Origin: Ruegeria arenilitoris
GTDB taxonomy: Bacteria > Pseudomonadota > Alphaproteobacteria > Rhodobacterales > Rhodobacteraceae
Direction: 5' to 3'
Assembly (NCBI RefSeq): GCF_013030985.1
Contig: NZ_WPYP01000002.1
Location: 62,001 to 126,000 of the forward strand
DNA length: 64,000 bases
The translations under genes were made by a program, and so were the position numbers. Shown piece after piece: positions 39,136 through 48,366 of this stretch. The notes beneath the pieces were generated by a model that saw only the letters and a program-made list of their open reading frames with translations, was not told where the DNA came from and did not search any database. Numbering within the stretch: position 1 is the first letter of the stretch; each line of letters begins with the position of its first letter.

Positions 39136-40308
39136 TCAATCCAGAGGCGCAGGCCGCAGCGCGCCGGACAACAGGACAATTAGAACAGCCAAAGGCAGCA
39201 AGGCTGTGAACGCCAGTCGTAATGTAAGCATTTCCGCCAGAAACCCAATAAGCGGCGGGCCGATCAACAGCCCTCCGTAACCTAGCGTCGCAACGCTGGC
39301 TATGGCCTGTCCGGGCGGGACATGCGGGTCATTGGCCGCGCGACTGAAGGCCAGCGGCATGATCACGGCATAACCAACCCCCATCATGGCAAAGCCTGCC
39401 AGCGCCAGCCCAGCCTCGCCTGCCAAGACTACTCCAAGCACGCCCAACGCCGCGCAAACGCCACCGAAACGGGCGGTGGCAACAGGGCCAAAACGGGCTA
39501 TCACAAAGCCCCCGACCAACCGGAAAGCCACCATGGTCACCGAAAACACGGCGTACCCGAGGGCCGCGGTGCTTTCCGCTGCTCCGGTCACGTCGCGCAG
39601 GAAAATCGCGCTCCAATCCGCCACGGCACCTTCTCCCAGCGCTCCGCACAGGGCAGTGAAACCGACAAGGATCAGCGCGCCGGAGGGTAGTGCAAAAAAC
39701 GTGCCCCCAGGCGATGCGGCCTTGCGGGACGACCAGCGCACCCAAGATAAAGCCAGCGCCAAGGCCACGACCACGCCACCGGCCAGCAAGAAGTGCTGCA
39801 TCACTGTCAGCCCCATCTGCACCGCGCCATATCCGCTGAGCGCTCCCAGCCCGGCCCCAAGGCTCCACATCGCGTGAAACGAGGACATGACCGGCTTGCG
39901 ATAGGCTTGTTCCACCTCGGCCGCCCAGGCGTTCATCGCCACGTCCATCGAGCCGTGAAATGCCCCGAAAACAAACAGGAACGCCGCCAACGTCCAGAAC
40001 CCACCCGCCATGGCCAGCAGGATTAGAGACAGCGTATAGAGAACCGCTATGACCCGAGTCAGCGCTACGGCACCAAACCGGTCGGTCAGCCGCCCGGTCA
40101 CCGGGAAGGAACACACAGCCCCAGCCGCCATGAACAAAAGGCCAAAACCCAGCGCCTCATGCGTCAGGTCCAGCCGGTCGCGCACGGCGGGAATACGAGA
40201 CGCCCAGATGCCGAACAGCGCACCGTTCAGGATGAACATGGCAGCCACGGCCCGCCACGCGGCCACAAGTCCGATCACCGGGTTTCCTTCGCAAAAAGCG
40301 CCACTCAC
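39136..40308 (-). CDS. MFS transporter
   Basis: 390 residues, about 12 predicted helices. Motifs include RIPAVRDRLDLTHEALGFGLLFMAAGAVCSFPVTGRLTDRFGA, which carries the MFS loop 2-3 signature (G-R-L-T-D-R-F-G), and a charged segment in the second half. Resembles the YbjJ-type group of uncharacterised exporters. The reading frame begins with GTG (40,308); a GTG ten codons later is possible. The substrate is unknown. Confidence 0.88.
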   Translation of the reverse strand: MSGAFCEGNPVIGLVAAWRAVAAMFILNGALFGIWASRIPAVRDRLDLTHEALGFGLLFMAAGAVCSFPVTGRLTDRFGAVALTRVIAVLYTLSLILLAMAGGFWTLAAFLFVFGAFHGSMDVAMNAWAAEVEQAYRKPVMSSFHAMWSLGAGLGALSGYGAVQMGLTVMQHFLLAGGVVVALALALSWVRWSSRKAASPGGTFFALPSGALILVGFTALCGALGEGAVADWSAIFLRDVTGAAESTAALGYAVFSVTMVAFRLVGGFVIARFGPVATARFGGVCAALGVLGVVLAGEAGLALAGFAMMGVGYAVIMPLAFSRAANDPHVPPGQAIASVATLGYGGLLIGPPLIGFLAEMLTLRLAFTALLPLAVLIVLLSGALRPAPLD

Positions 40309-40347
40309 CCCCGTTCTACAGGCTTGCAGCGGATTGGCAAATGCCGT

Positions 40348-41625
40348 TCATTCCAGCCGCTTGCGGACCTGCCGGATAAAGAACCAGACCGCCAGCACCA
40401 CCGGGATCGTCACCGCCGCCGTCAACATCCCCTTGCTCATCCCGGCCTTGGTCAGTGGGTACAGCACATAGCTGACCAGCGAGACGGCATAATAGCTGAT
40501 CGCCACGACCGAGAGCCCCTCGACCGTGTGCTGAAGGCGCAGGGCCAGATCGGCGCGGCGATCCATGCTTTCCAACAGCGCCTGGTTCTGCGCACTGCGC
40601 TCCACGTCAACCCGCGTACGCAACAATTCACCCGCCCGAATGGCCCGGTCAGACAACGCCTGCAGGCGACGTTCCGTAGATTTCACGGTACGCATGGCAG
40701 GATCGTAACGACGCATCATGAAGTCGGCAAAGCTCTGACGCCCCTCAAACCGCTCCTCCCGCAGCACCTCGATCCGTTGGTTCACAATCGCCTCGTATGC
40801 GCCGGTGGCCCCAAAGCGGAATGAGCATTGGGCCGAGAGGGTCTCAAGCTCGGTCGAGGTTGACAGTAGGTCGGGCAGCAATTCGTCGGGATGCGCCGAA
40901 TTGTCGGTCATTTGCCCCATCAAGCCGGTCAGCCTTCTGTCCAACTCGCCAATGCGCGGCATCAGCTGTTTGACCCGAGCGAAACCCAGCATCGACATCG
41001 CCTTGTAGGTCTCGATCTCACACAGGCGCTGGATGATGCGACCGGTCCTGCGCCGCCCGGAGCCCTTGGTTACAAACAGCGCAAAACGCATGTGACCGGC
41101 CGGATCGATGCGGAAATCGCAGGCGCAGATGGCTGCATCGTCCAACACCCGCGCCACGGCCAGGCTTTCGGGCTCAAACCAATCCGCCAGCGACGCCTGG
41201 ACCGCTTCATCCTCCTGCCGTTCGACCACACGGATCATGGCCGAGGTAACGCGCTGGCCGGGGCTGGACATCAACCAATCAGGTGGAAAGACCTCAAAGT
41301 CAGCAGGGTTGAAGGCACGGTCACTGACGTTTTGAGTGATCGCGGTGTAAGTAACAAATTCGGTATGCTGTTCCCATTTCAACCAGTGACGACCGATCTG
41401 CCCTGCGTAGTGAGTGGCCTGCGGCTGCGGATGCTGTGCACCGTGTCGATCCAGCAGATTGATCAAATGGGCCAGATCCTCAGCCCGATCCCGCGCCGCG
41501 GCGGCTTCGGGCTTTTTGATCGCAAGAAAAGCCACAGTGCACGGGGTTCCCGCCACCGGAAAAGGGCGCGCGTGCAGCTCATTGGCCAGCGCATAGCGCA
41601 GCGGATGGTCGTCGATGGGCGTCAT
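40348..41625 (-). CDS. DUF3422 family membrane protein
   Basis: 425 residues. The N-terminal domain (MTPIDDHPLRYALANELHARPFPVA) and the region with ITQNVSDRAFNPADFEVFP are characteristic of DUF3422, found widely in alpha- and gammaproteobacteria. A long coiled-coil-like part at about 290-360 (RRYDPAMRTVKSTERRLQALSDRAIRAGELL) is followed by two trans-membrane helices (about 372-412) and a basic tail. Topology resembles CorA-like or MCU-like proteins. No function is established. Confidence 0.9.
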   Translation of the reverse strand: MTPIDDHPLRYALANELHARPFPVAGTPCTVAFLAIKKPEAAAARDRAEDLAHLINLLDRHGAQHPQPQATHYAGQIGRHWLKWEQHTEFVTYTAITQNVSDRAFNPADFEVFPPDWLMSSPGQRVTSAMIRVVERQEDEAVQASLADWFEPESLAVARVLDDAAICACDFRIDPAGHMRFALFVTKGSGRRRTGRIIQRLCEIETYKAMSMLGFARVKQLMPRIGELDRRLTGLMGQMTDNSAHPDELLPDLLSTSTELETLSAQCSFRFGATGAYEAIVNQRIEVLREERFEGRQSFADFMMRRYDPAMRTVKSTERRLQALSDRAIRAGELLRTRVDVERSAQNQALLESMDRRADLALRLQHTVEGLSVVAISYYAVSLVSYVLYPLTKAGMSKGMLTAAVTIPVVLAVWFFIRQVRKRLE

Positions 41626-41732
41626 ATAGGGCTCCGATTCACCCCGGCACTATACGGGACATCGGAAATACATCAATTCTCTTTTTATTTCATATACTTA
41701 CATGGATACGACTGTATACATTTCCAGCTATG

Positions 41733-42089
41733 TCATTGATTTGGCTGCCACAGCTCAATCGGATTGCCCTCGGGGTCGTGAATGCGGGCGAATTTTCCGA
41801 CTTCACTGTCCCATTCATCGCGGGTTTCAACCATGATCCCGGCACCTTGTAGCTGCGCAATCATCGCGGCCAGATCATCCACGCGGAAGTTGATCATCCA
41901 TTGCTGCTCTGCCCGCCCGAAATACTCGGTGTCCTGCGCAAAGGGGGCAAACACCGTGTACCCCTCGCGCTGCTTCCAAGGCACAGGATCATAGTAATTG
42001 ACGCCAAGGTGCTTTTCGTACCAGGCACTCAGGGTATCAGGATCGCGCGCGCGAAAGAACATGCCGCCTATACCATTCACCTTTTGCAT
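41733..42089 (-). CDS. VOC family (glyoxalase-like) protein
   Basis: 118 residues from MQKVNGIGGMFFRARDPDTLSAWYEKHLGV, the opening of a glyoxalase/bleomycin-resistance fold. The second half has INFRVDDLAAMIAQLQGAGIMVETRDEWDSEVGKFARIHDPEGNPIELWQP, with the conserved DPEGNPIELW end. Members bind metals and act on small molecules; substrate unknown. The frame begins one codon earlier with GTG, but the ATG is more likely. Confidence 0.9.
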   Translation of the reverse strand: MQKVNGIGGMFFRARDPDTLSAWYEKHLGVNYYDPVPWKQREGYTVFAPFAQDTEYFGRAEQQWMINFRVDDLAAMIAQLQGAGIMVETRDEWDSEVGKFARIHDPEGNPIELWQPNQ

Positions 42090-42144
42090 CACCGGCCTCC
42101 CAGAGTTGCGTTGCCCAATGATACCCCGCTTGCTTCATCTGGCC

Positions 42145-42180
42145 AAAAATATCTTGGGGGGTTTGGGGGCAAAGCCCCCC
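42145..42180. repeat. Intergenic AAAAATATC element with hairpin, copy 2
   Basis: AAAAATATCTTGGGG (42145-42159) followed by a G-run and a short stem (GGGGGC with GCCCCC, loop AAA, 42165-42179). Lies between the VOC gene and pntB, next to the pntAB terminator. Same core as at 37,862 and 51,605. Confidence 0.6.
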
Positions 42181-42184
42181 TGCC

Positions 42185-42220
42185 AAGAAAAAGAGAAAAG
42201 GGCGCCCGTAGGCGCCCTTT
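42185..42220 (-). terminator. Intrinsic terminator after pntAB
   Basis: On the minus strand AAAGGGCGCC and GGCGCCCTTT form a perfect 10-bp stem around a 4-base loop, followed by a T-rich tail (TCTCTTTTTC). It is 23 bases after the pntB stop and should end the pntAB transcript. Confidence 0.92.
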
Positions 42221-42242
42221 GCAGTTTGGCTAAACCTGCTGA

Positions 42243-43697
42243 TCAGTCGATCATTGGCAGGAGTTTGTCGAGCGACTGTTTTGCGTCGCCATAGAACATG
42301 CGGGTGTTCTCCTTGAAGAACAGCGGGTTTTCGATGCCCGAATAGCCGGTACCCTGACCGCGTTTCGAGACGAATACCTGCTTGGCCTTCCAGCATTCCA
42401 GAACCGGCATGCCGGCGATGGGGCTGTTGGGATCTTCCTGCGCCGCAGGGTTCACGATGTCGTTTGAGCCGATGACGATGGCCACGTCTGTGTCCGGGAA
42501 GTCGTCGTTGATCTCGTCCATTTCCAGAACGATGTCATACGGCACCTTCGCCTCGGCCAGCAGCACGTTCATGTGACCCGGCAGACGACCGGCAACGGGG
42601 TGGATCGCAAAGCGCACCTCTTTGCCTTTGGCCCGCAGCTTGCGGACCAGTTCTGAGACCGACTGCTGCGCCTGCGCCACCGCCATGCCGTAACCGGGGA
42701 TGATGATCACACTGTCGGCGTCGTTCAAAGCGGCCGCAACGCCGTCGGCATCGATGGCAACCTGTTCACCTTCCACTGCCATCTGCTCCCCTTGTGGGCC
42801 ACCAAAGCCGCCCAGGATCACGCTGACAAAGTGCCGGTTCATCGCCTTACACATGATGTAAGACAGAATCGCACCTGACGAGCCGACCAGCGCACCGACC
42901 ACGATCAGCAGGTCGTTGCCCAGCGAGAAGCCAATGGCCGCGGCCGCCCAGCCCGAGTAGCTGTTCAGCATCGACACAACCACCGGCATGTCGGCGCCAC
43001 CGATACCCATGATCAGGTGATAGCCGATGAACAGTGCCGCCAGCGTCATCAGGAACAGCGGGAAGAAGCCGCCCGAAGCGGTGTACCAGATCAGGCAGAT
43101 CAGCGAGAGACCCGCTGCGGCTGCGTTCAGCGCGTGACCGCCGGGCAGCTTGGTTGCCGCCGAAGTCACCTTGCCCGCCAGCTTGCCATAGGCCACGACC
43201 GAGCCGGTAAAGGTGATCGCACCGATGAAGACACCCAGGAACAGCTCGACATGCAGGATCGACAGTTCCGCCGGGGTTTTCTTGGCGATCAGCTGCCCAA
43301 ACCCTCCGAGCCCGGTGTACAGCACCTCTTTCGAGGCATCTGCAACCGCCATCACTTCGGCGACGTTCAGAACTTCGAAATGCGCGTTGAAGCCGACGAA
43401 CACAGCTGCCAGACCGACCAGCGAGTGCATCGCGGCCACCAGCTGCGGCATTTCGGTCATCTGCACGCGCTGCGCAACATACTGGCCAATGAAGCCGCCA
43501 CCGGCGATCAGCAGCAGCGACAGCAGCCACAGGCCGGAACCGGGGCCAACAAGCGTGGCAAAGACCGCCAGAGCCATACCGACGATGCCGTACCAAACCG
43601 CGCGTTTGGCGCTTTCCTGGTTCGACAGACCGCCGAGCGAAAGGATGAACAGAACAGCCGCAACAACATAGGCGGCAGTGGTGAAGCCAAATTCCAT
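42243..43697 (-). CDS. pntB: NAD(P) transhydrogenase subunit beta
   Basis: Membrane plus NADP-binding half of the proton-translocating transhydrogenase, which drives NADPH formation from NADH with the proton-motive force. 484 residues: about nine helices in residues 1-260, then the NADP domain III from about 300, with [42 protein letters not shown] and the [27 protein letters not shown] segment. Thirteen bases after pntA. Confidence 0.98.
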   Translation of the reverse strand: MEFGFTTAAYVVAAVLFILSLGGLSNQESAKRAVWYGIVGMALAVFATLVGPGSGLWLLSLLLIAGGGFIGQYVAQRVQMTEMPQLVAAMHSLVGLAAVFVGFNAHFEVLNVAEVMAVADASKEVLYTGLGGFGQLIAKKTPAELSILHVELFLGVFIGAITFTGSVVAYGKLAGKVTSAATKLPGGHALNAAAAGLSLICLIWYTASGGFFPLFLMTLAALFIGYHLIMGIGGADMPVVVSMLNSYSGWAAAAIGFSLGNDLLIVVGALVGSSGAILSYIMCKAMNRHFVSVILGGFGGPQGEQMAVEGEQVAIDADGVAAALNDADSVIIIPGYGMAVAQAQQSVSELVRKLRAKGKEVRFAIHPVAGRLPGHMNVLLAEAKVPYDIVLEMDEINDDFPDTDVAIVIGSNDIVNPAAQEDPNSPIAGMPVLECWKAKQVFVSKRGQGTGYSGIENPLFFKENTRMFYGDAKQSLDKLLPMID

Positions 43698-43710
43698 GTG
43701 CCCGGCCTCC

Positions 43711-45282
43711 TTAAGATTTCTGGAACATGGCGAGCATGCGCCGGGTTACGAGGAAGCCGCCGAAGATGTTGATCCCGGCCATGAAGACGGACAACGCCGC
43801 CAGCAGGATGACCAGGAACGAACCCGACCCGATCTGCATCAAGGCCCCAACGATAATGATCGACGAGATCGCGTTGGTGATCGCCATCAGCGGTGTGTGC
43901 AAGCTGTGCGAGACATTCCAGATCACCTGGAAGCCCACAAAGATCGCCAGCACGAAGACGATGAAGTGTTGCATGAAGCTGGCCGGAGCGATCAGCCCCA
44001 CCAGCAGCATCAGCGCGCCGCCGACACCCAGCAGGGTGAACTGCTGCTTGGTCTGCGCTTTGAAGGCCGCAATCTCCTGCGCCTTTTTCTCTTCCGCGGT
44101 CAGTTCCTTGACCTCGGGCTTTTTCTGCGCCGCGATCGCCTGCACCTTGGGCGGCGGCGGCGGGAAGGTGATCTCGCCCTCGTGGGTCACGGTCGCGCCG
44201 CGGATCACGTCATCTTCCATGTCATGATTGATCTGACCGTCTTTTTCAGGAGTCAGGTCGGTCATCATGTGGCGGATGTTGGTCGCGTACAGAGACGAGG
44301 ACTGCGCCGCCATCCGGCTGGGGAAGTCGGTATAGCCGATGATGGTCACGCCATTGTTGGTGACGACCTTCTCGTCCGGCACGGTGCCTTCCACGTTGCC
44401 GCCACGCTCGGCTGCAAGGTCAACGATGACCGAGCCCGGCTTCATCGCCTTGACCATGTCCTCCAGCCACAGCTTGGGAGCCGGACGGTTGGGGATCAGG
44501 GCGGTAGTGATGACGATGTCCATTTCCGGAGCAAGCTCACGGAACTTGGCCAGCTGCGCTTCGCGGAACTCCTCGGACTGAACCGAAGCATAGCCGCCGG
44601 TCGCCGCGCCGTCCTGCTGGTCTTCCTCGAAGTCCAGATAGACAAACTCGGCACCCATGGATTCGACCTGCTCGGCCACTTCGGGGCGCACGTCGAACGC
44701 GTAGGTGATCGCACCCAGAGAGGTCGAGGTTCCGATGGCGGCCAGACCGGCCACACCGGCCCCGACGATCAGAACCTTCGCAGGCGGAACCTTACCGGCC
44801 GCCGTCACCTGACCGGTGAAGAAGCGGCCAAAGTTGTTGCCTGCTTCGATCACCGCGCGGTAACCGGCGATATTGGCCATCGACGACAGCGCGTCCATTT
44901 TCTGAGCACGCGAAATCCGCGGCACCATTTCCATGGCGATGACGTTGGCGCCCTTGGACTTTGCCAACTCCATCCCCTCTTCGTTGCCTGCAGGGTTGAA
45001 GAAGGAAATCAGCGTCTTGCCCTTGGTCAGACGCTTCATCTCGGCCTCGGTCGGGATCCGGACCTTGGCGACGATATCGGCGGTTTTCCACAGCGACGCG
45101 GCAGTTTTCACGATCTCGACGCCCGCAGCCTCATAGGCCTCATCCGAAAAACCAGCAGCAGCACCCGCCCCTTTTTCGATGGCGCATTCATAGCCCAGCT
45201 TCTGCAACTGCACAGCCGAATCCGGGGTCATCGCGACCCGGTTCTCACCGTCCAGTATTTCCTTTGGTGTGCCTATCTTCAC
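43711..45282 (-). CDS. pntA: NAD(P) transhydrogenase subunit alpha
   Basis: NAD-binding domain I fused to the first membrane helices of transhydrogenase. 523 residues starting with GTG ([20 protein letters not shown]); AGGGGGA lies just upstream. The nucleotide fold is around [21 protein letters not shown] near residue 170, and the mobile-loop region has [18 protein letters not shown] near 345. The last 120 residues form four helices ([28 protein letters not shown]). Fused as in E. coli, not the split alpha1/alpha2 found in some alphaproteobacteria. Confidence 0.97.
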   Translation of the reverse strand: MKIGTPKEILDGENRVAMTPDSAVQLQKLGYECAIEKGAGAAAGFSDEAYEAAGVEIVKTAASLWKTADIVAKVRIPTEAEMKRLTKGKTLISFFNPAGNEEGMELAKSKGANVIAMEMVPRISRAQKMDALSSMANIAGYRAVIEAGNNFGRFFTGQVTAAGKVPPAKVLIVGAGVAGLAAIGTSTSLGAITYAFDVRPEVAEQVESMGAEFVYLDFEEDQQDGAATGGYASVQSEEFREAQLAKFRELAPEMDIVITTALIPNRPAPKLWLEDMVKAMKPGSVIVDLAAERGGNVEGTVPDEKVVTNNGVTIIGYTDFPSRMAAQSSSLYATNIRHMMTDLTPEKDGQINHDMEDDVIRGATVTHEGEITFPPPPPKVQAIAAQKKPEVKELTAEEKKAQEIAAFKAQTKQQFTLLGVGGALMLLVGLIAPASFMQHFIVFVLAIFVGFQVIWNVSHSLHTPLMAITNAISSIIIVGALMQIGSGSFLVILLAALSVFMAGINIFGGFLVTRRMLAMFQKS

Positions 45283-45327
45283 TGGCAGTCCCCCTAGTTT
45301 TCACTCGATCCGAGCGTGTGGTCGGTT

Positions 45328-45346
45328 ATGTTTGTTCAGCAAACAT
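45328..45346 (-). promoter_or_regulatory. Inverted repeat upstream of pntA
   Basis: ATGTTTG and CAAACAT are perfect 7-bp arms around a 5-base spacer, about 45 bases before the pntA GTG. They overlap a weak promoter-like pair on the minus strand (TTGCGA, 17 bases, TACATG). A second inverted repeat, CTGCGC/GCGCAG (45352-45378), lies just upstream. Either an operator or an RNA hairpin in the leader. Confidence 0.45.
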
Positions 45347-45411
45347 GTATCCTGCGCAACATTATTTCGCAAGCGCAGCATTTGTTACGTAATGTCATGA
45401 CATGGGCCACT

Positions 45412-45861
45412 CTAAATCCACCGGCGGGTTTTACGCTCGTATCGAGCGAAATCCGCGCGAAATGTGCGGCGCAGGCGGTCTTCTTCGGGCAGTATGAAGC
45501 GGCGTTCCAGTACCCACACGAAGACAGGTACCAAAATCAGAGACAACACCGCATCAAACCGCAGAACAAGCCCGGCCAGGATCAGAACATCGCCCACGTA
45601 AATCGGGTTGCGACTGCGGGTGTAGATACCCGTTTGCACCAAAGACGAGGGCGTTTCATGCGGGATGACCGTCGTTTTGTGACGGCGAAATTCGACGATT
45701 GCCAGGACTGCGAACAGGATACCGCCCCCGATCAGGATGCCGCTCAGCAGGTCGGTAACGCCGCTGTCCAAAGACAGCCCCAGCGAAAAATGGCGCGCTT
45801 GCAGCCAAGCCAGCAAAGCAAATCCAACCAGCCAGACAGGCGGTAAGTCGATCCGGCGCAT
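45412..45861 (-). CDS. Isoprenylcysteine methyltransferase-like membrane protein
   Basis: 149 residues with four predicted helices and the C-terminal motif LVQTGIYTRSRNPIYVGDVLILAG...ERRFILPEEDRLRRTFRADFARYERKTRRWI. The R-N-P-x-Y and E-x-x-L-x-x-x-F-x-x-x-Y elements define the ICMT/PEMT superfamily of SAM-dependent membrane methyltransferases. The ATG at 45,861 has GGAGAG upstream. Bacterial substrates are mostly unknown. Confidence 0.85.
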   Translation of the reverse strand: MRRIDLPPVWLVGFALLAWLQARHFSLGLSLDSGVTDLLSGILIGGGILFAVLAIVEFRRHKTTVIPHETPSSLVQTGIYTRSRNPIYVGDVLILAGLVLRFDAVLSLILVPVFVWVLERRFILPEEDRLRRTFRADFARYERKTRRWI

Positions 45862-46033
45862 GTTCACTCTCCGCAATTGACGAAGCGAAAAAAGTGTCGC
45901 TTCCGGACGATGTCCTACCGTTTTCGGAACAAATTGGCAAAAGCTCAGTATGTCGCATCAATGGACAGGCAAATGCGGATCGGATAGTTCGAAGAACACC
46001 ACCAATTCGTGACACAGTCTGGCGAGCCCCCCG

Positions 46034-47227
46034 ATGACCGATTTCTCTGCGACCAAAGCCATGTTCGATCTGCCCGAGGGCGTCATCTACCTTGATGGCA
46101 ACTCGCTGGGTCCGCTGCCGCGCGCCGCCACTGATCGGGTGAACCAGATGTTGGTCAACGAATGGGGCCAGATGCTGATCACCGGATGGAACAAGGCCGG
46201 GTGGATGGCGTTGCCGACCGGGCTGGGCGACCGTATCGGCCGATTGATCGGCGCGGAACCCGGAACGGTTGTGACCGGCGACACGCTGTCGATCAAAGTA
46301 TATCAGGCCGTGGCTTCGGCCCTTGAGCTGCGCCCGGATCGCAAGGTTGTCCTTTCGGATAACGGCAACTTCCCCTCGGACCTGTATATGGTGGACGGCC
46401 TGTTGAAGTCGCTGGGGCCGGGTTACGAATTGCGAGTTGTCGCGCCCGAGGACGTGGCCGCTCACATCACTGAAGACGTCGCCGTCCTGATGCTGACCGA
46501 GGTCGACTATCGCAGTGGCCGTATGCACGACATGAAGGCGCTGACCGAACTGGCCCATGCCAACGGCTCGGTGACCGTCTGGGATCTGGCCCATTCCGCC
46601 GGGGCGATCCCTGTGGACCTGTCCGGTTGCAATGCCGATTTCGCTGTCGGGTGTACGTATAAATACCTGAACGGCGGCCCCGGCGCGCCCGCCTTCATCT
46701 ATGTCGCCCCGCGTCTGGCCGATCGTGCGCGCCCCGCCCTATCCGGATGGCTGGGGCACGAGGCCCCCTTTGCCTTTGATCTGGACTACCGCCCGGGCAG
46801 CGGGATCGAGAGAATGCGGGTTGGCACCCCTCCGATCATCCAGATGACCGCTCTTTCGGCGGCGATGGATATCTGGGACATGGCGGACATGGCGGATGTG
46901 CGCGCCAAGTCCATCGCCCTGACCGAGCTGTTCATCGCTCGCGTCGAAGCCGCTTGCCCCGAACTGCAACTGGCAAGCCCGCGCGATCCGAGCCAGCGCG
47001 GCAGTCAGGTCTCGTTCCGGTTTGCTGACGGGTACGCCGCCATACAGGCCCTGATCGCCCGCGGCGTGATCGGAGATTTCCGTTCACCCAATATCATGCG
47101 GTTCGGGTTCACGCCGCTTTACATCGACGAACAGGATGTGGAGCGCGCCGTCGAAATCCTGACCGACATCATGCAGAACCGTTTGTGGGATGCACCGGAA
47201 TACAAGGTGCGCCAGCGGGTTACCTGA
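46034..47227 (+). CDS. kynU: Kynureninase
   Basis: PLP enzyme that cleaves kynurenine or 3-hydroxykynurenine to anthranilate and alanine in tryptophan breakdown. 397 residues starting MTDFSATKAMFDLPEGVIYLDGNSLGPLP, the family opening. The PLP lysine is in VGCTYKYLNGGPGAPAF near residue 215 and the substrate-binding FRSPNIMRFGFTPLYI is near the end. No other kyn genes are in the window. The ATG has no obvious ribosome binding site, only a C-rich stretch. Its end overlaps the convergent tetR gene by eight bases. Confidence 0.94.
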   Translation: MTDFSATKAMFDLPEGVIYLDGNSLGPLPRAATDRVNQMLVNEWGQMLITGWNKAGWMALPTGLGDRIGRLIGAEPGTVVTGDTLSIKVYQAVASALELRPDRKVVLSDNGNFPSDLYMVDGLLKSLGPGYELRVVAPEDVAAHITEDVAVLMLTEVDYRSGRMHDMKALTELAHANGSVTVWDLAHSAGAIPVDLSGCNADFAVGCTYKYLNGGPGAPAFIYVAPRLADRARPALSGWLGHEAPFAFDLDYRPGSGIERMRVGTPPIIQMTALSAAMDIWDMADMADVRAKSIALTELFIARVEAACPELQLASPRDPSQRGSQVSFRFADGYAAIQALIARGVIGDFRSPNIMRFGFTPLYIDEQDVERAVEILTDIMQNRLWDAPEYKVRQRVT

Positions 47228-47798
47228 CCTCAAGCCCCGCGCCGATCAGCGCGGCGACCTGCGCCACCTGCTGTTCATAGACCTCGGCCCCGGCCCCAAT
47301 CAGCTTGAGCCCCTTGAGCGTGGCGGTGATCGTCCGACCGGTCTCGACCGCATCGGCCAGCAGGCGCACCCGCCCGGCTTGCGCCTGTTGCGTCAACCAA
47401 TCGGCATAGAGGCCCGCCATCCTGGCCTCACCTTCCGAGATGATCTCGGCCGCCATGGACTTGGTATTGTCCAGCATCTCGAGCCCATGAGGTGAGGCCA
47501 GTATCGTTGCCATCCCCTCGGTCTGGGCTTTTATCGCGCGGGCCAGAACGTCGGACACCGACCCTGAAGCTGCCAGAGCTTCGGCGACTGCCGCGCTTTT
47601 CTCGGCATAATAAATCTCGGTCAGTTTGCTGACGATCGCTTCTTTATTCCTGAAATGCAGATAGACGGCTGGCCGGGACATTCCCGCCCCGCGCGCTATG
47701 TCATCCATCGAGGTTTTTCGAAATCCATAAGTGGCAAAGGCCTGAAAAGCAGAATTCAGGATCGCCTTTTGCCGTGAATCGTCAACTGTTTCCACCAT
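47220..47798 (-). CDS. TetR family transcriptional regulator
   Basis: 192 residues from MVETVDDSRQKAILNSAFQAF. The N-terminal helix-turn-helix is clear: FATYGFRKTSMDDIARGAGMSRPAVYLHFRNKEAIV at about 20-55. The C-terminal ligand and dimer domain is variable. Divergent from the IorAB-type genes across a gap of 100 bases that contains a perfect palindrome, so autoregulation and control of those genes is a reasonable inference. A 17-codon longer start lies within the promoter region and was rejected. Confidence 0.92.
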   Translation of the reverse strand: MVETVDDSRQKAILNSAFQAFATYGFRKTSMDDIARGAGMSRPAVYLHFRNKEAIVSKLTEIYYAEKSAAVAEALAASGSVSDVLARAIKAQTEGMATILASPHGLEMLDNTKSMAAEIISEGEARMAGLYADWLTQQAQAGRVRLLADAVETGRTITATLKGLKLIGAGAEVYEQQVAQVAALIGAGLEVR

Positions 47799-47828
47799 GA
47801 TAGAACTCGTGACATTTTTTGTACATTT

Positions 47829-47863
47829 TGTCAATTGACATACTGACACTTTAAGCCAATTAT
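47829..47863 (+). promoter_or_regulatory. Palindromic operator with embedded -35 box, iorAB/tetR
   Basis: TGTCAATTGACA (47829-47840) is a perfect 12-bp palindrome between the divergent genes. Its right half supplies a consensus -35 TTGACA (47835-47840) with a 17-base spacer to AATTAT (47858-47863) reading toward the oxidoreductase genes. A repressor bound here would block RNA polymerase. Confidence 0.65.
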
Positions 47864-47898
47864 GTCACATAACCTGCCACAGCTAGATGAGGTGCGCC

Positions 47899-48363
47899 AT
47901 GGCGACCGCCCTGAAGATCAATGGAAAGCAACATCAGGTTGACCTGCCCGATGACGTCCCCCTGCTTTGGGTGCTGCGGGATGAAGTCGGCCTGACCGGA
48001 ACCAAGTTCGGCTGCGGCGTGGCCGCCTGCGGAGCCTGCACCGTGCATATCAATGGCGAGGCCGTGCGGTCCTGCCAGGTGACGCTGTCGGATGTCTGGG
48101 GCGATGTGACCACCATTGAGGGGATTGGCTCGCCCGGTGCGATGAGCACGCTCCAACAGGCTTGGGTCGATCATCAGGTGGCGCAGTGTGGTTACTGTCA
48201 GTCAGGCCAGATCATGCAGGCCGCTGTGTTGCTGGCTGAAAACCCTGCCCCCTCGGACGAAGAAATCGACGAAGCCATGCAAGGCAACCTGTGCCGCTGC
48301 GGCACCTACCCCCGTATTCGCGCCGCGATCCATGACGCGGCTGCTAAACTGAAGGAGGCGTAA
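47899..48363 (+). CDS. (2Fe-2S) small subunit of molybdenum hydroxylase (IorA-like)
   Basis: 154 residues from MATALKING, with GAGGTG upstream. Two 2Fe-2S domains: plant-ferredoxin type with C39, C44, C47 and C59, and the four-helix type with C97, C100, C132 and C134 (QCGYCQSG and [10 protein letters not shown]). It passes electrons from the molybdenum subunit encoded four bases downstream. Similar to isoquinoline 1-oxidoreductase and aldehyde-type subunits; the exact substrate is not known. Confidence 0.92.
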   Translation: MATALKINGKQHQVDLPDDVPLLWVLRDEVGLTGTKFGCGVAACGACTVHINGEAVRSCQVTLSDVWGDVTTIEGIGSPGAMSTLQQAWVDHQVAQCGYCQSGQIMQAAVLLAENPAPSDEEIDEAMQGNLCRCGTYPRIRAAIHDAAAKLKEA

Positions 48364-48366
48364 ACG

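Noticed and set aside
41626-41732. A/T-rich stretch with TGTATACA before DUF3422
   Set aside because: Likely the promoter region of the DUF3422 gene, but I saw no clear -35/-10 pair and the 8-bp palindrome is too short to call an operator.
42037-42396. Minus-strand frame of 119 codons spanning the VOC start, the pntAB terminator and the pntB end
   Set aside because: It runs through the pntAB terminator and across two better-supported genes; no family features.
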